From Lineus longissimus (taxonomy: Eukaryota; Nemertea; Pilidiophora; Heteronemertea; Lineidae): DNA of 64,000 nt. The translations under genes were made by a program, and so were the position numbers. The stretch is taken from positions 1,426,001 to 1,490,000 of the forward strand of contig NC_088325.1 in assembly GCF_910592395.1 (NCBI RefSeq), written 5' to 3'. This document shows positions 41,801 through 53,800 of this stretch, in pieces. How positions within the stretch are numbered: position 1 is the stretch's first letter; the number at the start of each line of letters is the position of its first letter. The notes below the pieces were generated by a model. The model saw only the letters and a program-made list of their open reading frames with translations, did no database searches and was not told where the DNA came from.

Positions 41801-44800
41801 TCCTATTTCTGATTGGCTGAAGAGTTTGCAACATTTTTACAACATGCAACAAAGAATTGCATTGCATTTAATTTGCAACAATTTTACAACATGTTGTAAG
41901 ACGCGTTTTGCTCTGTACACACTACGCAACATTTTTGCAACATTTGTTGCAACTGGAAATGTAAAAATGTTGCTAATATTTTACTAGTGTACACAGGCCT
42001 TTAGGCAATAATGTTACCCTTTTAGTTAGGGAAACTGGTGCCTTCTGCATTAGGTGGACCCCACTTACTCATCTGTCAGACCGGCCTCACACGTCGGCAG
42101 TAGAGTTTAAGGTCCAGTCTGCGAGATTTACCCATTTCTACCCAGCCAAAAGCGGGTGATTGGGCTAGTCTCTCCATGTGATTCAATTCGCATGGATTCT
42201 TGTGTCCCGGAGCTGAAAGGATCCCTCCACAAGGGCAGACTACATCCGGTGGCACTAAAGTATGGAAGAAAGACAGAAGACGACCAATTTGCGAAAAGGA
42301 TCATCATCATCATCATCATGGTAACAGCTGAGGATGAATCATGTTGCTGTGTGTAGAATTGATGGTCCAATATAGGTTAGGTTATCTGTTTGCGCACACA
42401 TTGCAAGGGTGGAGCTTGCTTGAAGTAGATTGCGCCAGTCTACCGCAATTCACTGTTACACATCCAGAAGCTATTATCCTTAGGCTTTGAGTCCTTAGTT
42501 TAGTAGAGTTTGACGAGTAATGTAATATATACGAACAACGCAGCAACAACTCAGCTGAGCGCCAGGCCCTTGGGCCTCTTGTATAGTATAGCAAATGCTA
42601 TACCATTTTATTGGACCGTGTATGTCGGGAAACTTTGTCGAAATTTTTTAGTATAGCAAGAAATACACGAATAGGTTCTGTCCTATTTTTCTTGTACAAT
42701 TAAATGCTATACAATAAAATCATACGGTGTATGTCGGGATAGCATTATTATTGTACAATTAACCCTGCATGCTTTTGGCGCGACGAGCATCTCGTGTCTA
42801 TCGGGTCTACTTCATACGTGAATTTGTAGGTTTGGCCTGCGCCGGGCTGTCCGCGTGGTTCATTGCTCGAAATAAATCAAGGTCAGATAGCGCGATGTGC
42901 ACGCAATTGTACTACGTGCGTTGCGGATGATGTCATCTACTCATGTCCGATTTCACAGCGATCAGGGCGACCAGGCAAACGATCAATGCGACCCGTGCGA
43001 CCGTGCGACGCATCGCTATGAAGTATAAACCAGCCTTATTAACCTCCCTGATGTAACGAAACCCTTTATATCTGGATGCGTTCATGAGCAAGGCTCACAT
43101 TACTACACCAAGCCCAGTTATGGCAGCACGTAGGCCAATAACTAGAAGTGCGAGGGCCTATATAGGCCATAAGAACAATACACTGAACAAGACATGACAC
43201 TTGACATTAAAATCATTTGATGTTACTAGCCAATAAAAGGTCAATCCTACATTAAATTATAACCCCGCCATACACGATCCCATTTTTGATGTTAGGTAAT
43301 ATTTGCTATGAAATAATTAGGATGGTGTACGGCGGGGTAGCAAATATTTGCATCCAATTAAATTGGACGAAAAATGGTATAGCATTTGCTATACTATAAA
43401 ATGGCATCGTGTATGGCGGGCATTATGCTCATCATTTATATAAAATCTTCTAATGAAATTGAGACAATATAGGTTGTTGATGGAAGGAATTTTGGCTGAC
43501 TATTAAAAAGTCATCAAATCTGTCCTTACGCTCATCATTTAAGTCTTCTAATGAAATTGAGACATAGGTTGTAATGATGGAAAGAATTTTGGTGGTAGAC
43601 GGCCATGTCAACTTTGAGTACAAAATCTAATTGACTTTATCCATTTTCTGTAAAATGGCTGGAGACAGACAGGCTTTGAAATACAGTTCTGCCGCGCATG
43701 ATATTTCACTAGTGCCCTCTTTTGATTCCAGTTATGACTACTACACAGTCAGCCGGACGTTGTGTCCGGTCCAGAAACACTCCAAGCTCCATACCGAGAA
43801 GAAAACATTCTACGTTGATGTGTCATCGTCGTCTAATAAACCCACAGACTTCTCAATGAATGCTTCTCTGTTGGATCATAACTTCCAGCTGACGTAAGTA
43901 TCGCTTATGACCTTGAGCAAGGCACTTTACGCTGACCAGAAAAATTCTATTTTGATGTGTCAGCGTCTAAGTAAGAAACTGACAAATTTCTCAATGAATG
44001 CTTCTCTGTTGGATGATAATTTCCCGTTGACGTAAGTTTCGCTTGTGATCTTGAGCAAGGCACTTTACACTGACCAGAAAATATTCTATCTTGATGTGTT
44101 AGGGTTTAAGAAACTAATGTAATGTTATGCATTGTCAATCATCATTTCATCAACAAAAACAATTGAGGTCCCTTTAAATGATGAAAGCCTAACCAGCTAT
44201 TTACAATCAATATTGTGTTCTGCTCGGTCCTGCGGTGTAGAAACTGCTATATTCCATGGGGTCCAGTTAAATATTGATGCCAATCAACAAATCACAATTG
44301 TCCACCATTTCCTCAACAAAAATATGTGTGGTCCCTATGAATGATGAAAATCTGAGCACCTAAGTTAATATTGTGTACCAGTCCAGCCATATGGTAACTG
44401 CTGTTGTCCCAGGGGTCCAGATGATATAATATTATTCATAGTGATCATATCCATCATTTGTCCACTCAATTGCGCTCATGTACACCATTTCATCAACAAA
44501 AACTAGTCTGGCCCCTGTAAATAATGAACACGTAAACAGCTATTTACAGTCAATATAGTGCACAAGATCGGACTGTGATATGGTATTCCTCGGGGTCCAG
44601 TTGATACAATATTCACAGTACTCAACGAATAGCGATTGCCGTCCTTTTCATCAACAAGGTAGCGCTACAAATTATTAACCGCGCTAATATAGCTAATGGT
44701 AGCGTGTTGAATACACGATGAGCTAGCCACTTCTGACAGCGACAGTGTCATGGGTGATCTTTTCTGATTAGCAGTGACAGAGAGCAATGAATAACAACAC

Positions 44801-47800
44801 TGATTATAACACTGTAGTGTCCCGCAGAGCGGCAATTTTTGTTGCGTTTTTGTCACATTTCTCCTTCCTTTCCAGAACAAACAAGGAATTAGGCTTCCTT
44901 GTTTCTCCGTCAGAACCGAAGTACTTTGAGTACGAGTTCCCTCCCGGAATCAACTCTGTTTTAATCAAAGTGACGTCGTCGGACAGCTTATGTACTGTCG
45001 TCTCTGTGCAGGACATACATGTAAGGATATGATAACTGTGCAAAAATGCTCATCTGGTCATGAAAAATTTATGATATAAAGTTAGTTTTCACACAATCAA
45101 TGTTAATAGTTACCTGGTTCCACCATTCTTCTTCAGAAGTTCGATGTCTTTACGCTAGGTGTTGTAGCTAACCATTACCACGGTATGGTTGCCCGACCTT
45201 TACTGCTGTCGTCAAGACAAGGCACAGTGCGCGCATAGTGCATTATACACTGTGAACTGTGGTTCATTGTAACCAAGGTGTTTAAAAATATGCAGCCCAA
45301 TATAGCTAATTTATTGTAAGTTTGAGATTCAAAAAGAATATTGAGTTGAGAGCTGAGCGTCAGTGAGGACATTATTAGCTCTATAAACAATATTGGGGGA
45401 TTGTAATGTAAGTAGGAGGAAACCGGAGACCCGGGAGGGAACCTATGCTGTCGAAGAGTGTCGCCCTCTCTGTCACATGAGTGTACCGGGAATTGAACCG
45501 GGACCTCAGAGGTGACAGAGCCTGATGTTTCCACTGTGCCTTGATGTAAATTTGTGATCTGTTTATGATTTTTTTCAGTGTCCCGTGTTCGACCTAGATC
45601 GGAACGTTCAGTTCACCGGCACGTACCAGACGATGACCAAAACTGCTGCTCTTACTGTGCAGGTAAACAGTCTGGCCAATCGTAGTCTTCATCTTCTTCT
45701 TCTTCACTTGGTGGTGTTATTCCCCCAAGGAGTAAGGTAGAATGGGGTAATTGTAGCCCCGGTTTAATTGTAGCCCCTGCCTAGATATTGATTGATATCC
45801 CCATGCATCAAGCAATGCAGGGGGCTACATATAAACTGGGGCTACAAATAAACCGGGGCTACGATTACCCCATTCTACCCTATTCCTCCTCCAAGGCAGC
45901 TAACACTAGTCTACGACTACTACGATGAAAGCTATCATAACTTTCGCACGAAAATAGTTGCACGTCAACGAAATATATTGACTTTAATCGCAAGAATATC
46001 CAATATTAGGATTTTAATTTTCATGGTTGTATAAACTGCACGCTTCATTCTTCTTTCTTTTATTTCACAAGAATGAGTACCGGGTATTTTTATATTTCGT
46101 TTCATTTTCAGAAAAAAGATTATAAAGAGGGGATGTTTTACGTAGTTTTTGTAGTTAAGCCGATAGACTTTGAGTGTAGTCTTATAGAAGTCATTCACCC
46201 TATTTCAGGTAGGTCTTAAATAAAAATTTCGAACAATTTTCAAAGGATTATTTCCTTTCAGATTCTTTAAATGTCAATTTTATTTGGCACATACATGCAC
46301 ATGTATATTTTGATATCCTCAATGCACATGGCCTGTTGTCTGAGAAATATATCAACAAAACACTGTTTTTTACATTTGACATTTTGTTGTGAAGTCATAT
46401 TTTCAAACACATTCTTTAAATTTCATATTCATTTGGTTAATACCTTTATTGTTTCAATTTCTTCAACGCACATGACCTGTTGTCTGAGAAATATAGCAAC
46501 AACCATCACTGTTTTTGTATTACGCTTGACATTATGTTGTGAAGTCATATTTCTGAACAAGTAGCAACTAACATCAATGTTTTTTGTAACGTTTGACCTT
46601 GTAAGTCGTATATTTATGTTTATATGTTTATGCTATTTTTCCCAGGGGACCTTTCACCGCATAATAATAGATTCGTCAGATCAGGTGGTTATAATGATGA
46701 CGCGTTAATACTTGTTCTGGTTAAGGTTTTCAAGTTTCTTGTCTTGCTCATCGACTGTGGCTTGTCACGGCTTTATACGAGTCCCTGTTCCTCCCTGTCC
46801 TCATTTCTAGAATGTTTGAACATGTTCTCGAATCACAACGTAAAATCCCTGTTCTTAGTTAGTGCTGTACCCCTAGCCCGGTTTTCATAAAATTGAGACT
46901 CCTTTACTAAACCTTTAGGCCCAAAAAGTCATTTCAAAGAAATCTGATAGAAATTTATAGTTCTGCCTTGGAGAACGCGTCTGCAACATTTATCCAGATT
47001 TTCAACGGTGGCCACTCTCAGCTGTTACCATTACAAGTATAGTTAAACCTCTCTATTAAAGACAACCTCAGGACTGACAAGCACTGTCCTTAATAGAGAG
47101 GTGTCCTGATTAGAGAGGTCAAAATGAATGTAAATGACCTATTTGGGACCAAAACTAGTGTCCTTAATAGAGAGGGTGTCCTTAGTAGAGAGGTGTCCGC
47201 TAAGGGAGGTTCTACTGTAGTTAAACCTCTCTATTAAGGACAACCTCAGGACTGACAAGCACTGTCCTTAATAGAGAGGTGTCCTGTTTAGAGAGGTCAA
47301 ATTGAATTGAGAATTTGGGACCAAAACTGGTGTGCTCAATAGAAACAGTGTCCTTATTAGAGAGGTGTCTGCTAAGGGAAGTTGCATTTGATTTTCCTCA
47401 TGAAAAACTTGGCAGTTGCTATGAATCTAAGACTGAAAGATCCCTTGGGCTCACAGAAAGACGTCATAATATGAACAATTTCCAAGAAAAAAGCAAGTCT
47501 CTTCCATTAGCGACAAATGGCAAATGTCCATAAGGCATTAATCCCTGACCTAATGTTATCACTTCTCGGGCGTTAAATCATTCTTATAATTTCCCCAACA
47601 AAAAATCCCAAACGCATCCCATGAACTACGAAGTAATCAAATGAAGCAGAAAAAGCTTCATGGCTTTCGGAAACCGTTGTCTGGATGAAAGAATTTTGTT
47701 ATAGTACAAAGAAAGCTGATTTATTACCATTGGAGACAAATAAGTATCTTCTTTCCCAGCGGTGTCAGTCCTTGGATGACTTCATGATCACCATCCCCAG

Positions 47801-50800
47801 TGGTGTGAATCACTGCTATGATTAGCTCAAGAAAACCCGCATTAACAACCCGATAAGAGTCCACAACTCCAGTAAGAGTACAGTGATCATAAAGAAAATG
47901 ACTTACGGGTAGAGATTTCCCTATGGCATTAGTCCCAGGATTTGCAAGACTTTTTGTGAGTTGGTGCACTACACACTATAATAGTAATAGCACATTTCCA
48001 TGTTTCACTGTTCAAAGCGTTTTGGGACATCAGATTTTTACCCCAGTCTCCACAGAAATCAATCAGGGGTTTCAAGGAGCAACCCGAAGGTGCTCATTTG
48101 AACTCACCAGTTGGGGAACCAAGGAGTGACTCGGCCGGGAGTCGAACCCACGACCACTTGATCATGAGGCCGACTCTTGTCCACTGTGCTTCCGCTGCCC
48201 CTGTGATGGTGCTAGTCTTGGAAACCTCGGAGAATGCTGGTCTTTGGCAACCACAAGGGCATGGGGTAACAAGTAATGCGACATTTGATGAGCATCTCAA
48301 GAAACTTTGCAAGAATACGCGTTTTATCTTTTGCATGTTGGTAATGAAAGAGCTCAACCGCTTCAGGATAGCTGAACTATACCTGTCACTGCTGAATGCC
48401 TCATGTTCTTCCATTCTGTTGGTTGATGCACCGGTTGTAGGTTTCCTCCTACATTAATGTGCCAGCTACGATGCTTTTGGGGATAGTGTTCTGTCCACCA
48501 GCTGTTATATTTCTGTTTCAATATTGCGTTCATATCTGTTCTTATCTTCTTTGTTGATTAGTTTAGCTCTGTGACCGAATTTCTTAAAGACACCAAAATT
48601 GATCTTTAAAATCTTTGACCCAAACCCAAGTTATAGGATTTGGTAATAGGATAGGATCGAGATAACTCCAAAAAACCACCTAAATAACACAATATTTCAA
48701 ACCTTGATGTTCAGAATGTTGGATTTGGACAAAATTGCTATGGAGAACTGAAATTTGGCCCTTTTTAAGACGTGGAAAATCGCGAAAGGTTCCCCCATTC
48801 CCCCTTCTTGTAGATTCATCATCCAACAAAGCTCTGATTCTTCTCAGAATGCCCACATTATATCAGTCCGTTTCCATGGTGAATTGAATCACAGCGTTAA
48901 TGACATTATACTTTGGTCTTATGTCCGCTATTCAATTCAGAGTAGTATGGTGCAGAGACAATTAATTACGCCACTTGATGACTCGAGTTCTCCGATAAGG
49001 TGACATTTACGCGTTAGGGCAAAGCAGAGATTAAACCAGTGGCGAAATCTGTCGCTGATTCTCTCCATACATGTACCAGGACGCGGTCATCTCATTGACC
49101 ATTATGCCAAGGGCCTTTCAGCAAGGAGGGGAGTCCACGCAAGCTACTCATGTTTCTCACTTGGTGGGGTCTTCTCTGACCAGAGGTAGAGTCCACGCAA
49201 GCTACTCTTGTTTCTCACTTGGTGGGATCTTCTCTGACCAGAGGTAGAGTCCACGCAAGCTACTCTTGTTTCTCACTTGGTGGGTTCTTCTCTGACCAGA
49301 GGTAGAGTCCACGCAAGCTACTCTTGTTTCTCACTTGGTGGGGTCTTCTCTGACCAGAGAGGTAGAGTCCACACAAACCACTCTTGTTTCTCACTTGGTG
49401 GGATCTTCTCTGACCAAAGGTAGAGTCCACGCAAGCTACTCTTGTTTCTCACCTGGTGGGATCTTCTCTGACCAGAGGTAGAGTCCACGCAAGCTACTCT
49501 TGTTTCTCACCTGGTGGGATCTTCTCTGACCAGAGGTAGAGTCCACGCAAGCTACTCTTGTTTCTCACTTGGTGGGATCTTCTCTGACCAGAGGTAGAGT
49601 CCACGCAAGCTACTCTTGTTTCTCACTTGGTGGGATCTTCTCTGACCAGAGGTAGAGTCCACGCAAGCTACTCCTGTTTCTCACTTGGTGGAATCTTCTC
49701 TGACCAGAGGTAGAGTCACGCAAGCTACTCTTGTTTCTCACTTGGTGAGATCTTCTCTGACCAGAGGTAGAGTCCACGCAAGCTACTCCTGTTTCTCACT
49801 TGGTGGGGTCTTCTCTGACCAGAGGTAGAGTCCACGCAAGCTACTCTTGTTTCTCACTTGGTGGGATCTTCTCTGACCAGAGGTAGAGTTCACGCAAGCT
49901 ACTCCTGTTTCTCACTTGGTGGGGTCTTCTCTGACCAGAGGTAGAGTCCACGCAAGCTACTCTTGTTTCTCACTTGGTGGGATCTTCTCTGACCAGAGGT
50001 AGAGTCCACGCAAGCTACTCTTGTTTCTCACTTGGTGGGGTCTTCTCTGACCAGAGAGGTAGAGTCCACACAAGCTACTCTTGTTTCTCACTTGGTGGGA
50101 TCTTCTCTGACCAGAGGTAGAGTCCACGCAAGCTACTCTTGTTTCTCACTTGGTGGAATCTTCTCTGACCAGAGGTAGAGTCCACGCAAGCTACTCCTGT
50201 TTCTCACTTGGTGGAATCTTCTCTGACCGGAGGCAGAGTCCACGCAAGCTTCTCCTGTTTCTCACTTGGTGGAGTCTTCTCTGACCAGAGGTAGAGTCCA
50301 CGCAAGCTACTCTTGTTTCTCACTTGGTGGAATCTTCTCCGACCAGAGGTAGAGTTCACGCAAGCTACTCCTGTTTCTCACTTGGTGGGATCTTCTCTGA
50401 CCAGAGGTAGAGTCCACGCAAGCTACTCTCGTTTCTCACTTGGTGGGATCTTTTGATTGCTCTGACATAGACACCAGACACAAGGAAACTCAGTTTTAAG
50501 TTTCATTCAAAGGACTGTGAAAAGTCCAAGCTGGTTCATCCAGAAGACATATCCTGGGTTCTCCTTGGGTTCGAACTCGGGGCCCTCCTTGGGTTCGAAC
50601 GGGCCCTATTGCGTGGTAGCCTGCAGTGTTAACCACTAGGCTCCTCAAGTCAGAGAAGATGATTCCTAGGACCTTGTGGCCAAAAGACGTCCAGAAAACG
50701 TTGGGTCTAACACAGAGGTGGGTGACAGGTTGTGGAGAGAGGGGGAGCTCTTAACTGTGACATCAGACAGGGAAAAATTAAAGTCATAGTTAGCCACCCA

Positions 50801-53800
50801 GGTGAAATCACAATGGCAGTCAGCTTTGGAATCATGTATCATCTCTAAAAAATTCAAAATGTTCAAACCTAGGTTTCCCACACCATTTATTGGAACGCAT
50901 TTGAGAAATTCCGTCACAGTAGTTTTGCATGTTGTTTTGTGCTTTGCTTCATTCTGTCCTTGTCTGTCAGGGTTCTTTGAGTTATGGTGCCATATGCATG
51001 TCGCATGCAGATCAAATTGAAGGAGATTTGCATATTGATTCGTGACATGCATACATGTGGAGTACAGTGCAAATGTGGCTAAAGCCATTCCAAGGAAAGA
51101 GTTATTTATTTGGCCGGGTCTATTTGGCAAGCCGCTCGCCGAACAGGCATCTTTTTTTGTTCTGTTTGGAGAGCCGCTTGCCAAACAGCACTAAAAAGCC
51201 ACCCTGTTCGGCCAGCCGGGCTTGCCAAACAGTTAAAAAATCTACCCTGTTTGGCGAGCTGGAGACTTTACTTTAATATTAATGAGTTCGGCTCTCCATT
51301 CAGGACAAGAAAAAGTCGCTGTTTGGTAAGCCGGGCTTGCCAAGTAGTCACTTCCTAATTATTTATGGCAAAACGAAGTTGACAGTGGATTGGGAATGAA
51401 TACCATTGCTGTTTCAATGCAAACCCAGAGAGAAGACTGACCCTTGTTGAGGTCAGTGTTTGTTTAGGACTGGCTTTTGTTCCTTAGTGAGTAAAGCTTA
51501 TTTGATTCTCAACATGTAATCAGACTGGGTGATGGTCAACCCAGAGAAATCACTCTGCTTACAACTGTGTAATTACATGTAGTGCTCTCTTTGAATACTT
51601 GTAACTTTGATTGCAAAAACCATCAGAAAGAATTGTGTTTACTCAAAAGATCTGAAATGAATTTTAGTGGCTTCGCACCTGAATTGTTATTGTCATGTAT
51701 AAATGGTGATGCAGGGCAATACCCAAAAGACCTGAAATGAATTTGAGTAGCTTTCGCACCTGAATTCGTCATTGTCACGTATAAATGGTGATGCAGGGCA
51801 TATTTAGACTGCTTCCCGGTCTATAATAGCGTATTGGCGTGGTTATATTGTGCATTCATTTGGAAAATTTGTTTGTGGTTATGGTAATCATATTAGCTGG
51901 GATTTCCCAAAGTGGGATTTAAGATGTTCACGGTTTACTTGAAGCTTTTGATTGCAGTGATTAGACTCACTTAACGATTTTTAAGTGTGAAAGGCCTCAA
52001 TCGGTAAATACCAGTTGGCAAAGCAAAACAGTCAACATAGAAGTAGCTGTATCAGTTCGGCAAACGTCAAAATTCGGCAGCGATGCCGTTCGAGGAATCC
52101 CTCGTTGCTGTTAACGGCAACGGTTGCTTTATACGGCATCCCTCGGATGCCTCACGCGGCATCCCTCAGCTTCGGGATAACTTCGGGGCCGAGCGCTGCC
52201 GATCGGGGGTTCCATTATAGATTAATAGGGGGCAGCTGGTATTGATCTAAATATTTACCCAAGGAAATGTAAGTCTATCCACGCATTTTTGAAAATTCTC
52301 AATTTTCAGAATGGCCTCCACTGAAATGTGGCGTCAGACCAACTGATGGAGGTTCAATTCTAATACACTTACTCAATGCTGTGGTGTCAATTTTCACCGG
52401 AAGTGTCACTTTACGGCAACGGTTGCCTCAGACGGCATCGCTGCCGAGTTTTGACGTTTGCCGAACTGATATTCTATTTCCTTCTCTATGCAGCAAATCA
52501 ATCCGATTCCTCTCATTGTAATAATCTTGGCTTCCTCTTCCTTTCAGGTGGTTCGAGTCAGGCCCAACACCAGCGGGTGAAAAATATCACAGTAGTTATC
52601 GAACCAAGCATAAGTAGTAAGTATACCGGTAAAATGTGATCTCTCGCTCTGAGTTAGGACCTTGGGTGACCCAGTTTTGGGACCAAAACTGGTATCCTTA
52701 TAAGAGAGGTTGTCCTTAATAGAGAGGTGTCCGCTAAGGGAGGTTCGACTGTATCATCTAATTTTCTCTATTTTGTTTTCCAGCTGATCAGTATTATGTG
52801 GCTGTGTTTGGTGCCGTGGCTTGGTTCCTCCTGTTCTACGTAGCATCTATCCTAGTGTCCCTCGTCTATCATATATGGTAAGTCTGGGATTTTTCTGATC
52901 GAACGATTTACTCATTCCGTGCAATAATAATTGCATGCAATTTTTATTGCCAGTCGCAGGTTTCAATCACTTGTTTGACCTGTTGGTTGAAATTTCATGC
53001 AGATCTAAAATTATCGTATTGCATTCTTAGAATAATTATGAAAATAATGAATAATATTGAGTTATAATAAAGCGATTTTCCAGGTTTCCCTGCTCAAAGC
53101 GCTTTGGGATATCATATTATTACCCCTGTCTCCACAGAAATCAATCAGGGGTTTCAAGGAGCAACCAGTAGGTGCTCACCTGAACTAGACCAGTAGGGGA
53201 ACCAAGCATTGACTCGCCCGGAAGTCGAACCCACGACCTCTTGAGCATGAGGCCGACTCTCTTCTACTGCGCCACCGCTGCCCCTCAATATTAATAAGAA
53301 ACAAAAGTTTGATGTTTAGGGCTACAAAACATAAATTTCAAATTTTATTTTCAGCGACCGTCGGCGAAAAGGCCCAGAAGATGTCAGGGACGAGGAAGGT
53401 GTGTATTTAAAAACTGACAAGATTGCCAGAAAATGATTTCAATAAATCGTACTTTCTCTTAAAATTTTAACGCTTTATGTCTGGATTTGCTGTTTGTGAT
53501 GCATTTAATGTTGTATACAAATTTCTCTTCAAAATTTCTGTCTCAAATCTTTTTTTTGGTGATCTTAGATTGAAATTTAGTGTGTTTGCGCTTTTGATCT
53601 ATTTTTGATAAAATCAAGAAGTGATTTGTATCACATGCTACACATCACCATTGTTAAAGCTAGCATTCAGTATGTATTTTCACAATTTGTAATTTCAAAT
53701 TCAAATTTTCAAATTTTTTAGTGAAGTAGGCCTTTAAGAGTGCATCATTCCTGATCATTGGTTAAATGCCTTCAGGCTTGTCAATTACTTCATCTGGGAC

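Larger units (their letters stand above)
40261..41994. mobile_element. Outer DNA transposon with about 30-bp inverted ends
   Basis: Left GTGTACACTAGTAAAATATT and right AATATTTTACTAGTGTACAC are mirror images continuing into AGCAACATTTTTAC. AGG lies at both outer edges. Inside the left end is an 11-bp tandem repeat (ATTTTACCAAC). A second element is inserted within it. Confidence 0.75.
46685..52547. other. SIDT intron 7 (5.9 kb)
   Basis: Two tandem pogo-like copies, a SINE, the 58-bp array, a SINE of family D and a Tc1-like MITE. Between 48,210 and 49,080, and 51,360 and 52,000, I see no feature. Confidence 0.6.

Noticed and set aside
49120-50460. CRISPR-like regular repeats
   Set aside because: Units are contiguous with no unique spacers and lie in an animal intron. 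A minisatellite.
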